Of a stretch of 55,346 bases of DNA, positions 12,174-21,568 are shown one piece after another; the stretch's first letter is position 1, and each line of letters starts with the position of its first letter. The notes beneath the pieces were generated by a model. That model was given only the letters and a program-made list of their open reading frames with translations, did no database searches and was not told the DNA's origin. Source of the stretch: Nemertoderma westbladi (lineage: Eukaryota > Xenacoelomorpha > Nemertodermatida > Nemertodermatidae); NCBI GenBank assembly GCA_032718475.1, contig JAUCBJ010006323.1, forward strand, positions 1 through 55,346. The letters are read 5' to 3'. A program made the translations under genes and the position numbers.

Positions 12174-12232
12174 CCATGGGTAAATCCTTACCCCATGGGC
12201 TGTTACCTCTCTGACTGACAGCGCAACAGCCC
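12174..12232 (-). repeat. Dispersed repeat, inverted partner of 9380-9440
   Basis: The reverse complement reads GGGGCTGTTGCGCTGTCAGT, then CAGAGAGGTAACAGCC, then GGGGTAAGGATTTACC, matching 9380-9440 with a few changes. Confidence 0.75.
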
Positions 12233-12443
12233 CTATAGCATTGTGAGGCGAGACACGTAGTTGGCGATCCTTGGCATATGGATAACGGGCAAATGGTGCA
12301 TGTCCGTCCGTCTGCCTCTCTGTCTGGTGAATGTTTGAATTGAAATTTCTCGGCATCGCTAGCTCGAGCTAAACTTAGTAACTAAGCAATAGTTAGAAAA
12401 TTAAGAAACATGCGGCTTTGTTAAAGGAGGAGAATGTATAATT

Positions 12444-12483
12444 CTGATTTTGTGTGTTATTTAATAACAACACACAAAATCAG
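12444..12483. repeat. Perfect hairpin
   Basis: Arms CTGATTTTGTGTGTT (12444-12458) and AACACACAAAATCAG (12469-12483) are exact inverted copies around a 10-base AT spacer. Weaker complementarity continues outward (AGGAGGAGAA versus CACCTTATCCTGCTCCT). Possibly a small foldback element. Confidence 0.85.
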
Positions 12484-12679
12484 ATAACACTTCTCACCTT
12501 ATCCTGCTCCTTTGTATAGTTTCAGTATAGAGTCATTATGAGATGGCGACACTGTCTGAAGGCATCCTAATTCTAGTTATAGTACCTGGGTCTGTTACAT
12601 GGCGAGAGGCCTATTAAATGGCGACACATTGTTTCGAACGAGTTCGGCTAAGAATTCCTGAGACCTTTGTACATAATGG

Positions 12680-12850
12680 TTTGTCTAGCGGTATTGAAGC
12701 GGTAAGCCAGCAGTACACTACCCGGAGCCCATTCACACCCAAAGCCCCGTTCACATCCAACGGTGCGTGAGTGGTAAAGTAGTCTGGTGGTATTGAAGCG
12801 GTAAGCCAGCGATACACTTCCCGGAGCCCATTCACACCCAACGGTACCGT
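12680..12850. repeat. Two-copy 99-bp tandem repeat
   Basis: GTATTGAAGCGGTAAGCCAG starts at 12691 and again at 12790. Each copy continues to CCCGGAGCCCATTCACACCC. Just upstream, GGCTAAGAATTCCTGAGACC (about 12647) matches the right edge of the foldback at 16317-16514. Confidence 0.85.
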
Positions 12851-13061
12851 TACGGTAACTGATTGTCTATCTGCCGACTGCGAATTCAACAGGAAATTAC
12901 ATTAATTGTTTTAACATTGATTCAATGGGCTGTGGTAAACCGCGTGGTATACCGCACAACTACCTGTTGGGTCGTTCACCGTCAGTGGTTATCAAAATCA
13001 TTTACCCTAAAGTCTTATCACGTAATCACTTATCCTACAGTCTCCTATTTAGGTTTTAGCC

Positions 13062-13636
13062 CGCAACACTGTCGGCACAATGTAACGCCGACACTGTTGG
13101 CACAATGTAACGCCGACACTGTTGGCACAACGCAATGCTGACACTGATGGCACAACATAACGCCGACACTGTTGGCACAACATAGCGCTGACAATGTCGG
13201 CACAACGTCAGCACAATGTAACGCCAACACTGTCGGCACAAAGTATCGCCGACACTGTTGGCACAACGTAACGCCGACACTTTCGGCACAATGTGAGACT
13301 GACACTGTCGGCACAATGTAATGCGACACTGTCGGCACACCGTAACGCCGACAATGTTGGCACAAAGTAACGCCGACACTGTCGGCATAACGTAACGCTA
13401 ACACTCACCCAGCACATTATCTGCACACTGTTGGGAAAACGTGACTCCGACACAGACAGCACAATGTAACGCCTACACTGTCGGCACAACAACATGCCGA
13501 CACTGTTGGCACAAAGTAATGCTGACACTGTCGGCACAATGTAACGCTGACACTGTCGGCATAATGGTAACGCCAACACTCAGCACATTATCTGCACACT
13601 GTCGTCACAACTATGCTGGCACTGTCGGACACTGTC
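13062..13636. repeat. 25-bp minisatellite, about 23 copies
   Basis: The unit is ACGCCGACACTGTTGGCACA plus ATGTA, with frequent C/T variants. Three overlapping open frames of 85-123 codons across it are repeat by-products: they lie on both strands and in several frames because the unit lacks stops. Units degrade toward 13600. Confidence 0.95.
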
Positions 13637-13938
13637 GGCACTGCGTTTACACCCATACCCATCGTATAATACTTTACAAAATATACATTTGCATTTAGTA
13701 GCACAAATAAAGAACGATTAGATACTAAATGACTACAAATTTTCTAGCATAATATAGGTAAGTAATATATATGTTATTAGTGTAACTAGTTAATATGCGG
13801 ATGGTAGTAACACGGGTCTGGGGTTGGAGCGCGGATGGCCATCACTGTGGCACAGTAAGTCATAATAAAGTTTAGCAACGCTTTTTAACTGTTCCGCATA
13901 TGAAAACTCCATCAAATCAGATATATTTAGCACCCCAC
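13637..13938. other. No recognised feature
   Basis: Short AT-rich spacer between the minisatellite and the minus-strand open frame at 13939. Confidence 0.4.
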
Positions 13939-14256
13939 TCAGCAGCGTTTCGAATGGATGTCTCGCATTGACTCAGATTGGAATTTCACAGTGAAGGAGG
14001 GGGTGTTCTTCGTCCTCCACCTTACCTCACTGACAGAGACGACGCTCACGTGGTGTAGGATATAACACCTATCCAATAAAACAGAATCAAACCCATGCAA
14101 CGTTACCCAGACAGCCTCTCTTTCATGAGCCACAGAGGATATCGAGGGCATAAACCCCTCGTTTACTAGCAACGCAGACCATACATAGTAGGTTTTGTTA
14201 AAAGTGAAAACTGACGTCGGAAATGAAATCAGCAACCAGGATAACCCCCATAACAA
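13939..14256 (-). CDS. Uncharacterised 105-codon open frame with hydrophobic N-terminus
   Basis: The predicted N-terminus MLWGLSWLLISFPTSVFTF resembles a signal peptide, followed by FNKTYY (a possible N-glycosylation site) and a moderately hydrophobic body. The composition is not repeat-like. It lies on the same strand as, and about 550 bases beyond, the stop of the beta/gamma-crystallin gene. I recognise no domain and no clear splice signals. It may be a small secreted protein, an exon of one, or a chance frame. Confidence 0.2.
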   Translation of the reverse strand: MLWGLSWLLISFPTSVFTFNKTYYVWSALLVNEGFMPSISSVAHEREAVWVTLHGFDSVLLDRCYILHHVSVVSVSEVRWRTKNTPSFTVKFQSESMRDIHSKRC

Positions 14257-14805
14257 AACTTTTAGCTAAGAACAAAGCTTTTGTTATATTTTGACAGACA
14301 AACCATCAGAAACACAATCCCAGACAGACACTTTTGACAGACACTTACACAGAGTAAGGTTAACATTATCACTCATAACTTTTGAACCACATTAGCGATT
14401 AACAAACGGTTTGAAGTTTTGAAATCCTCATATAAATCTGCACTAGAGGGGATTGTTATTGAATAATCGACATTTTTTTCGGAGTTAGAGAATTTCTAAT
14501 TTGAAAAGATGGAATAGGCAGTTTTGGAAATAAGGAAAAGTGATGATTACCTTCAAACTAGTCCTCAATTTTAGATAATTCGTCAATTATTGAGGAGTTA
14601 GGTTGGATAGTATGGGGCTGGAATCACATAGAGTTTTACATTGGCGAAGAAGGACTCAAAAAAAGATCAAAAGAGGATAGGATGATGTTAACCCATTTGG
14701 AATGGGGTGCTCCTAATATTATGCAACTGTATAATGCATCACTTAAACTAGCACACAGAGTCACATAGACTCAATATTCGGGAATAAACTACAAATCGAT
14801 TATTT
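14257..14805. other. Likely 3' UTR and flank of the crystallin-domain gene
   Basis: The stretch lies immediately 3' (minus strand) of the stop codon at 14806-14808. I see no obvious AATAAA on the minus strand close to the stop. No other feature is evident. Confidence 0.3.
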
Positions 14806-14975
14806 CTATTTTGTTATTAAATACCTAAATATTTCGAATGCGTTTCTTCCTGTTATTATAAGAGAGTTCGCCTTGTTATGGAAACTATCCACTGATAGAT
14901 CAGGAATGTCGCATTTGTAGTCGAAGTCAGGGTTCACGATGTTTGCCGCCTCATTGCAACCGAAGTATACTGATC
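14806..14975 (-). CDS. Secreted beta/gamma-crystallin-domain protein, exon 2 (terminal)
   Basis: This terminal exon encodes the second Greek key motif and the stop (14806-14808). It is preceded on the minus strand by a strong acceptor, a T-rich tract ending TTTTTTCTTCCAG, with the exon starting at 14975. It begins in phase 1: its first two bases complete a Gly codon whose first base comes from exon 1 at 26811. Visible are SVYF, CDIPDL, FHNKANSLIITGRNAFEIFR and the end ...LITK. The family pattern is a Y/F near the motif start, then DIPDL, then (N/D)(N/D)xASS, then L.VTGR..W.....; here HNKANS stands at the calcium-motif position, with His for the first Asn/Asp. Joined to 26811-27015 it gives 124 residues (this exon is about residues 70-124). 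No extra exon is needed, but one cannot be excluded. Confidence 0.75.
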
Positions 14976-15106
14976 CTGGAAGAAAAAAATAAAAGATACA
15001 GAATACCACATTACATAGACCCAGTGAATCACGCATGCTACTGGCTAAGAAGAATAGTGATAAATTAAGCCATATTAACACCGTTCATTAAGCTAATTTG
15101 GATTAC

Positions 15107-15123
15107 GGGGGGGGGGGGGGGGG
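15107..15123. repeat. Poly-G tract (17 G)
   Basis: An uninterrupted G run followed by TATTGGAGG. One of the long G/C homopolymers of the window. Confidence 0.9.
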
Positions 15124-15196
15124 TATTGGAGGTTAGAATTATTATAACTTTTGTTTTAAAAGCTTTGCAAAGTCAGCAAGGACGAAATGATGACCT

Positions 15197-15372
15197 CTGG
15201 GCCGAGTAACTCAAAAAATCTTGAGATTGACCTTGAAATCCACTTCAAGGTCACCTTGAAACTCAAGTTTTACCTTGACTAAGATTTTCTTGAGTTTCAG
15301 TCAAGCGGGTAACTCAAAGCAATACTTAGTCAAGGTGATACTTGAAATTTCAAGGCTCACCTTGAGAATTAA
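15197..15372 (+). repeat. CTCAAGG-rich inverted-repeat family, copy A
   Basis: GGGCCGAGTAACTCAA then TCTTGAGATTGACCTTGAAA recurs as its reverse complement at 20890-20938. The block is full of small palindromes built from ACCTTGAAA/TTTCAAGGT. A second related copy is at 17490-17660. It probably forms ends of a foldback-type transposon family. Confidence 0.75.
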
Positions 15373-15759
15373 AGATGGACGAAGTATTTGTTTATTTCAG
15401 CAGTTGCCTAGGTTATGCAGTGAAGCCCATTGTGTATACCTGCAATAATATACAGTAGGCCTACTCAATACAGTACGTTAAAGCGTTAAACACATTGTTG
15501 AAACACTTTGGCAATTGTAATTTCGATAAAACCACGCACCTTCTAAACAGATTACAGGCAGTAGCATAGTTTACTGACCACAACAGTTTGGCCTATACAG
15601 TATATCGAAGTGACATACTGTATCTGGGAAATATAATCACGGTTGTGAGGGTGAGCAATGTAGTACTTAAACTAAAATTAGGAACTATAGAGATGCAACC
15701 GGGCTTTAAGGTGGTTGGTTATTAAAATGAATACCGCTTTCACAGGCAAAGAATGCCCG
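15373..15759. other. No recognised feature
   Basis: AT-rich intron DNA; one GTAGGCCTAC palindrome near 15457. Nothing else supported. Confidence 0.4.
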
Positions 15760-15955
15760 GGGAGGGGTGCATTTCGCCTAGCGCTAAATGCCCACCCACC
15801 CTCCCCCCCCCCGGGACACTTTGGCCTTGAAATTCGCCAAAGACGAGTTTGCCCGGGGGGGGGGGGGGTGTCACTACGGACTAGGCGATTTTTCCCGGGT
15901 CATTGAGTGCTATGTGATCATGTCAGGGGAGGAGGGGGGGGGGGGGGGGGGGGGG
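15760..15955. repeat. G/C-tract cluster with G-quadruplex potential
   Basis: Contains a C run near 15802-15812, a G run near 15855-15867 and a 22-G run at 15934-15955. The segment GGAGGGGTGCATTT ... AAATGCCCACCCACCCTCC is a near hairpin. Short open frames of Gly/Pro here are homopolymer artefacts. Confidence 0.8.
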
Positions 15956-16316
15956 TCTCGATTGGGACATATTGGACTAAAACGCACAATGTGATATTAC
16001 TGAGCATTCTATTTCTTTACAGTATGTTGTCATTAATCTGTTCACTAATTTACAATGAATAGTCGTTCGTAATCAGTTGTAAATGTGTGGTTGGAATCCA
16101 GGTGTAAACTTGAATAATTGTTTAAAATTTTGTATTATTATTTTTTATTATTTTATTAATACTGTACTTGTTAGAGCTGATATTTATATCTTCTTAGATA
16201 AAAGTATTGGAGATATACTCGACCAGAAATGTTAGAGGGGAAGCCTATGGAAACACTTTGTTATTCCCAGACATTAGTTGCCATACTCAAAACAACATAC
16301 ACCTACATGGTTGGGT
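15956..16316. other. No recognised feature
   Basis: AT-rich intron DNA without gene or repeat signal. Confidence 0.4.
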
Positions 16317-16514
16317 GAATTCTTAGCCCGCGAGTATTCTTAACCCACGGGTATTCTTAGCCCGCGAGTATTCTTAGCCCGCGAGTTAGTAAAGGAGCAG
16401 GTTAGTAAAAGAGCAGGTTCCAGAGGCGTATTGGGGGAACCAAATCAATAAACGTTATTGTTTTGCGGGCTAAGAATACCCACGGGCTAAGAATACTCAC
16501 CGGGCTAAGAATTC
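16317..16514. mobile_element. Foldback element with tandem motif in both arms
   Basis: The left edge GAATTCTTAGCCCGCGAG is followed by three more TATTCTTAGCCCGCGAG-like units. The right side has GCGGGCTAAGAATACC-like units, three times, inverted, ending CGGGCTAAGAATTC at 16514. So both arms carry the same 17-bp motif in opposite orientation around an ~80-base core. The extreme edge GGCTAAGAATTCCTGAGACC also occurs near 12647. Foldback-type DNA elements often have such repeat-built arms. Confidence 0.8.
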
Positions 16515-16747
16515 CTGAGACCACCCTGCAGTACTTAGTCTCCAGTAAAACTTCCTAAACTATAACCTCAGGCGTTTATCATTAGTAGTCTGCAAATAGT
16601 TATAAACAGTGGGGGTATTCCACAATCCTTTGACTTTTCTGTCGCACTTTGACGTTTTTGACTATTATTTGCAAAAGACTTGGGTATTTGATTCTTCTTG
16701 GGCATACTATAGTTCGGTATGGGTCGGTATATTGTTAGGTAAAAAGA
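16515..16747. other. No recognised feature
   Basis: Spacer between two foldback elements; nothing assigned. Confidence 0.4.
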
Positions 16748-17228
16748 TTATGTTCCAGAACAAATATTTTTTGTTCTAGAACATTAAAAAAAAATATTAA
16801 AAATTAGTTATTATTATGTTAAATAGTTTATTTACTCTATAAACATTAAAAAATACAAATTATCAGGCTTGCTAGTGATTTTCCAAGTTTAGCTATCATT
16901 AAAAAAAAATTTAAGAAATTATTTGTTATGTGTAATAAATTGTTTAATTATCATATAAACATTAATAGCTAGAAATATTCAGGCTAGCTAGTGATTTTGC
17001 TAGTTAGCTATTATTAAAAAAAAAACAATTTATTACACATAACAATTAATTTCTGAAATTTTTTTTTAAATGATAGCTAAACTTGTAAAATCACTAGCTA
17101 GCTTGAAAATAATTAGTAGCTCTTAATGTTTTTAGATAATTAAACTATTTATTAACATAACAAATAATTTCTAATAAATTTATTTTTTTTTAATGTTCTA
17201 GAACAAAAAATATTTGTTCTAGAACATT
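16748..17228. mobile_element. ~480-bp foldback MITE with TTCTAGAA-bearing termini
   Basis: The left end TATGTTCCAGAACAAATATT is followed by TTTTGTTCTAGAACATTAA. The right end is its reverse complement (17190-17228). Each terminus carries two copies of the palindrome TGTTC(T/C)AGAACA. Inside, a ~115-base sub-unit (...CATTAAAAAAAAAT ... GCTAGTGATTTT ... TTTAGCTAT) is repeated in tandem in the left half (about 16782 and 16898) and inverted in the right half. Nearly the whole element can fold into one stem. It has no coding capacity. Confidence 0.88.
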
Positions 17229-17489
17229 TTTTTTTACAAACACCTATAGCTAATTTGACATAGAAAATTAAAAAAAAAGTAGCAAAAACTAGCTACTACC
17301 AAAAAATCCCGGTCATGGGTACACATACTCGTAGAAGTGCCGCTGTACAGTATAACTCTAGCTACAGTATCATTCATTATATTCATGATAAACTGAGTTT
17401 TATTTAGAAATTTCGGGTATGGGGTATTCTGCAAAAATGCCGCTTACGGTACCGGTAGCGGAAGGCTAACAGCTAACAGCTGAAACATT
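17229..17489. other. No recognised feature
   Basis: AT-rich spacer; the 66-codon minus-strand frame here has no recognisable motif. Confidence 0.4.
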
Positions 17490-17660
17490 GATTTGAAGAT
17501 ACCTTGAAATTTGAAGGTACCTACATGGCTACCTTGAAATTTATCTCGAATCTTGACTTCAACTCAAGTCAAGATATTTTGTGTTACCGGCTTGAAATTT
17601 CAAGTTTTCCTTGAGGAAAATCTTAAGTCTACCTTAAGGTTGACCTTGAAATATTTCAGA
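17490..17660 (+). repeat. CTCAAGG-rich inverted-repeat family, copy B
   Basis: ACCTTGAAATTTGAAGGTAC, AACTCAAGTCAAGAT, GGCTTGAAATTTCAAG and TTGACCTTGAAATATTTC belong to the same palindromic family as 15197-15372 and 20880-20938. It ends next to the left TIR of the Tc1/mariner-like element. Confidence 0.7.
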
Positions 17661-17819
17661 TAGGAATACTACAGTCCCGCTCACCAACAGAATGCCATCG
17701 GATCCGATCGGATCCAACACACCCCGACAGCTTCAAACAAGCACAATGCTAACCTACGGAGATTTAGTACTGTTTGATTCTGTCCGAGAAAATATTTCCA
17801 ACAAGTTTAGTCTGTTGGA

Positions 17820-17970
17820 GCCCATCTGAATCTGTCTGAAATCCGTCTGAAAGTGTTTGAAATTTATGTTGGATGTTGTTTGGAGTTGTCTGAAGCTGTT
17901 TGAAGTTGTCTGAAGTTGTTTGAATTTGTCTGAAGTTGTTTGAATTTGTCTGAATCTTTTTGACGCCATG
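17820..17970. repeat. Short-period minisatellite (TGTCTGAAGT/TGTTTGAAGT)
   Basis: About 10-bp units, GTCTGAAGTTGTTTGAA-like, repeat some 14 times. A related array lies at 20700-20820 in the same orientation, just inside the right TIR. Both strands are open in part, giving spurious Gln/Thr-rich frames. Confidence 0.85.
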
Positions 17971-18644
17971 GGAATTTGTTGGAATTTGCCAATGCCTTAC
18001 AAAAGCGTAGTACAATAACAAAATGTCAATCACTTTAACTCTCAAATTGAAGTGATTGTGAGAGTGTGCCATTGTGAAGTAAAAACGGAAGCTAAGATTT
18101 GTTTCATTTGATTTAATCATAACAATTCTTATTTACATAATTATGTATTTTATTATATGAATTAACTTGCATGCATAAACGAATAACCTATAATATAAAT
18201 TCCTATAAATGGATATAATAACACCAACCGGAACACGATTTTAATTACGTAATTAGAAATGTAAATAATGCTATATAAATATATTAATTACTTTGACGTA
18301 GGGGTGTAGGGCACTAAATGTACTGTACATAAACAAATATAAATAACACCAGATATAGGCCTACTACAAATGTAAATATGTAAATAGAGCCAATAAACTA
18401 AACAAGTACCATATACTAAGTTGAGCCTAATTTACGTCTAATTTATTTAGTTATTTATGACGAGTAAGGGTATAATGCTTGCTTATTTATTACGCGATTC
18501 GAATGGCATCGTTCCATCACATTAACTCGCTTGTTACTATTATTATTTTGTAGCTTTACGGCTTAACAGAGTGTTGGCATTATTTTGTATGCTACTCCAA
18601 TTTCTTTTTATGTCTTCCCCCGAAAGACCCCCTGTCTTCCTCCT

Positions 18645-18986
18645 CGCGAAAGACCGGTATCCTGAAAATAATTATATATTACAGGTGGACTCAGCCACGT
18701 GCCACACCAGCAAAGCCACATTATCATATATTGACAATAACTCAATAAATTACTCGCGTACTTGGTGGCCCCCAGAATCCCCCGACCCAACAGAGTTGGT
18801 GTGGCACGAAATTAAAGAACATCCGAGAAACGTGGTGCAGCCCCAAAATAAACAACAGCTTGTAGACGGAATAAAGTCTTTCTGGAAAACTCTGACAGTC
18901 CAAAAGTGTCAGAAGTATACATTACCCACATTGTAGACGTACTGCCCATGATTTTCGCCAACAAGGGTGGGCCGACAATGAGCTAA
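18645..18986 (+). pseudogene. Tc1/mariner transposase C-terminal fragment, frameshifted
   Basis: The translation YILQVDSATCHTSKATL matches the second catalytic Asp region of Tc1/mariner DDE transposases (family form LQQDNAPCHTS). Then WWPPESPDPTELVWHEIKEH matches the third catalytic region (SPDLNPIELVW), keeping the Glu but missing residues of the LNPI part. NKQQLVDGIKSFWKTLTVQKC follows. Near 18920 an extra base shifts the frame; the true C-terminus VDVLPMIFANKGGPTMS then reads in the next frame to TAA at 18984-18986. The N-terminal DNA-binding domain and first catalytic Asp are not visible, so it is inactive. It lies inside the TIRs of 17670-20876 in an appropriate place. Confidence 0.88.
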
Positions 18987-19499
18987 CTGATATTGTGCAT
19001 GTGTGTTTTGTGAAGTTCAATATTATATATTATTTTATATAATTAGTTGGCCTACATTATACTTTCTAATTAAAGTGTACACATATATAATGTATAACTT
19101 ATTAATTAAATCTATGTAATAATAATTTTAATAGTTATACGCAATATTTGTGTGCGGAGATTGTATTTCAGTTCCTGATTCCTGTAAATAGAGCCCGAGG
19201 ACCCTCTAAACAGTTGTGATATATCCAAATTACTAATATTAGATATCCGGTTTATGCCAGCCTACGTACGTAAGGTAAGTGGTACATGTTCTATCGTTTA
19301 TCAATGACAATATACTGAAAATTGCACCAACTCCTCGAAATTAATTATTCAATGTCCCATAAAAATAGCGTCGATGATAAGTTGACAACAAACCGAAGTT
19401 ACTGATTTTCTAGTCGTAAGAAATTAATATAACAGAGTTTGCGTAATGAGTGTGAACTGAAAAGTCTAAAACATTAGTATATTTTACCCCATTGAACAC
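18987..19499. other. No recognised feature
   Basis: AT-rich interior of the Tc1/mariner-like element; no coding signal. Confidence 0.4.
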
Positions 19500-19640
19500 C
19501 AGATAGTGGAGTCTTTGGACGCAATCAAAATACATCCCTCTCCAGGAGAAAATCGACGCAAATATCTGCTGATTACTCCAAAAAAGAAAACTGTAACATG
19601 TTATATTGAATAAAGTTTATTGTTTTGATTAGAATAGCAT
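19500..19640 (+). repeat. Dispersed repeat shared with 25610-25740
   Basis: TTTGGACGCAATCAAAATAC, CATCCCTCTCCAGGAGAAAA and GTTTATTGTTTTGATTAGAA align with 25617 onward (CTGGATGCAATAAAAATGCA, CATCCCTCTCCAGGGGAAAT, GTTTATTGTTTTGGTTAAAA). The copy at 25.6 kb has a 46-G run at its left edge; this one has none. Confidence 0.8.
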
Positions 19641-19772
19641 ATTGATATAATTAATTACTGAATTTCGCTGGAGTTAATTCAATATACCGTGGCTCCAGGG
19701 GCGTGATGGCTATGTGGGTCATTGTGATTCATACTTGGGGTTGGGACTATATGATGAGAATGTGCATTGGGA

Positions 19773-19792
19773 GGGGGGGGGGGGGGGGGGGG
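19773..19792. repeat. Poly-G tract (20 G) followed by AAACTGGACGC
   Basis: The run is followed by TAAACTGGACGC. The 46-G run at 25571-25616 is followed by AAACTGGATGC, and the C run at 25831-25861 by ACTGGACGC on the other strand. So the G run is the edge of a dispersed repeat rather than random. Confidence 0.85.
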
Positions 19793-20699
19793 TAAACTGG
19801 ACGCTAGTGTCCTTGCATGATTTCACGTGACATCCATAATTTAATGTAATCAATGTATTTCCGCCATTGGCATTGCCCTACTGTTGTGATGAAAAAGGTA
19901 GACCTAATCAGGCCAAATACTAATTAAAATAATGTCTTAAAAACTAAATTGTATTCATTCATACATAGGCAATGTAGCCAAATAAAGCAGACCACACAAT
20001 TACATAGTAATTGACGAAACAAAAACAAAACTAGAACAGATCAACTTGTAGATACATATAAACCACATAGATTTAGAAATAAGCACAAAGCTAATAAGTG
20101 TACACGATATTAACTGTAGAGGAGGGTACTGTCTCCTCTCCTGCGCAACTCAAAATCTAATCATGAGTATTTTTTTACTGTAACTCGTAACTCAAAGAAA
20201 ATGGGCCTTTTTCGAAGAAATCCTACATGGGCACATTTTGGAGTTAACCAGGCAAGAAGGCTTGGCTCATTGGAAGTGTATTTCGGTACAGCTCTATAGT
20301 ATGGCTCTGTTTAAAGCATACCCCGGCCAAGACGACAGACATTAGCATGGGAACACGAACACACCATATTATCCATCCCCTATTCAGTTCAATGGTAGTC
20401 AGCTTGTCTTTCCCGCACTGGGGGTAGACCATTGGCTAGCTTTATGCTATTGTGTTATACAGAGACAGCGGTAGGATAAAGAGAAATACCGACCTCGCTA
20501 ATAATGGGCTGGTCCCACAGGTCAGTTAAAGGTAGGTGGTACAGTAGGTACTACAGTTTGCATGTTCAAGGGCGCCAGTCCCTATTCGCTAGCCCAGTCT
20601 GCCATGGAGTTCATGTAATACATTCAGACGCTTTCACTCTCATAGTATCCTAGCGTACAGGAAGTTGTGAGTTGAGTGTGGGTTGGGTGGGTGGAGTGA
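19793..20699. other. No recognised feature
   Basis: About 0.9 kb without gene signal that I can support; a 62-codon minus-strand frame at 20244-20432 has no recognisable domain. Confidence 0.35.
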
Positions 20700-20820
20700 T
20701 TGACAGGTTGTTGGAAGTTGACTGATTCTGTTTGAATCTATCTGAAATTGTTTGAAGCTGTCTGAATCTGTTGGAAGTTGTCGGACTGTTGGAGTTTGTT
20801 GGAAAGTGTTTGAAGCTGTT
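20700..20820. repeat. Short-period minisatellite related to 17820-17970
   Basis: Units such as CTGTTTGAATC, CTGTCTGAATC and TTGTTGGAAGT run into the right TIR of the Tc1/mariner-like element (TGTTTGAAGCTGTTGGATCC). Confidence 0.75.
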
Positions 20821-20879
20821 GGATCCGATCGGTTCAGATCGGATCCGATGGCACTCTGTTGGTGAGCTGGACTGTAGTA

Positions 20880-20938
20880 AAATAGATTCAAGGTTAGTTT
20901 CAAGGTCAATCTCAAGATTTGTTGAGTTACTCGGCCCT
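20880..20938 (-). repeat. CTCAAGG-rich inverted-repeat family, copy C
   Basis: The reverse complement reads GGGCCGAGTAACTCAA, then TCTTGAGATTGACCTTGAAA, as at 15197. It lies directly outside the right TIR. Confidence 0.75.
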
Positions 20939-21213
20939 GGGTTGGAAGTCTATATACATACTTGTGTGTAAGTGCAACTTTACAGTGCAGTGTTATGATC
21001 CGAGTGGCTTTGTTACACGAACGAACGTTAGTGAGTGAGTGAAAATAAAGCCACTAAGATCAGAATACTGTAAAGTACTTTGCAACACGTATGTATGTAG
21101 TTTTATTCCAAAATTTTAACATTACGAAATGATTGTACATATACATTATAAGTGATAGAAACTGCACAAATTATATTAGTTGCTGTATAAATAAATGTAA
21201 AAATGACATAAAT
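20939..21213. other. No recognised feature
   Basis: Spacer; small repeats CGAACGAACG and GAGTGAGTGA near 21020. Nothing assigned. Confidence 0.4.
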
Positions 21214-21348
21214 TATGTTATGAATAAGTTAGCTTATGTTTATGGTGGCGTTTGGAGCCATGTTAATAGTTTATAGCTACTGGTTATTAATAGCTACCGG
21301 TAGGTAATGCAGTAGGCCTACCTGGCTGTCAGGCAATTACTAATAAAT
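21214..21348 (+). repeat. ~130-bp direct repeat, copy 1
   Basis: TTTATGGTGGCGTTTGGAGC, CATGTTAATAGTTTAT, TAGCTACCGGTAGGTAATGC and GGCTGTCAGGCAATTA recur at 22564-22699 with few changes. The two copies lie about 1.35 kb apart in the same orientation. Confidence 0.9.
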
Positions 21349-21568
21349 ACATATAATTATTAATTCCTGCTCCCCGGGAAAACAACAAAACAACCGGGTA
21401 ATAAGTGAGTTGTTACCCAAACTTTAATATTACCGTACATTAGCTAACATTCTAAAAGGGCTTTGAAAACTGACAAAATTTTAAAATGGCTGTTAGTGAA
21501 ATATTTTGAAAAATGAGAACTATAAAAATAAATATTCTACGTAATTGAAGTAGAAGCTTGAAAATCCA

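Larger units (their letters stand above)
17670..20876 (+). mobile_element. Candidate Tc1/mariner-like DNA transposon, TIRs with TA duplication
   Basis: The left end TA|CAGTCCCGCTCACCAACAGA (17670 on) is mirrored at the right end: on the minus strand from 20876 it reads TA|CAGTCCAGCTCACCAACAGA. Both continue with (A/G)TGCCATCGGATCCGATC, GATCCAAC and CAGCTTCAAAC, giving TIRs of about 60 bases or more. A TA target duplication and a CAGT start are typical of Tc1/mariner. The 3.2-kb interior contains a broken Tc1-type transposase at 18645-18986 in plus orientation. It is longer than the usual 1.3-2.4 kb, so it has probably gained insertions. Inverted similarity also extends outside the TA, so the outer CTCAAGG repeats may be part of the same unit. 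Confidence 0.6.

Noticed and set aside
13045-13698. Cys-rich open frames on both strands over the 25-bp minisatellite
   Set aside because: Several overlapping frames on opposite strands all derive from a stop-free repeat unit.
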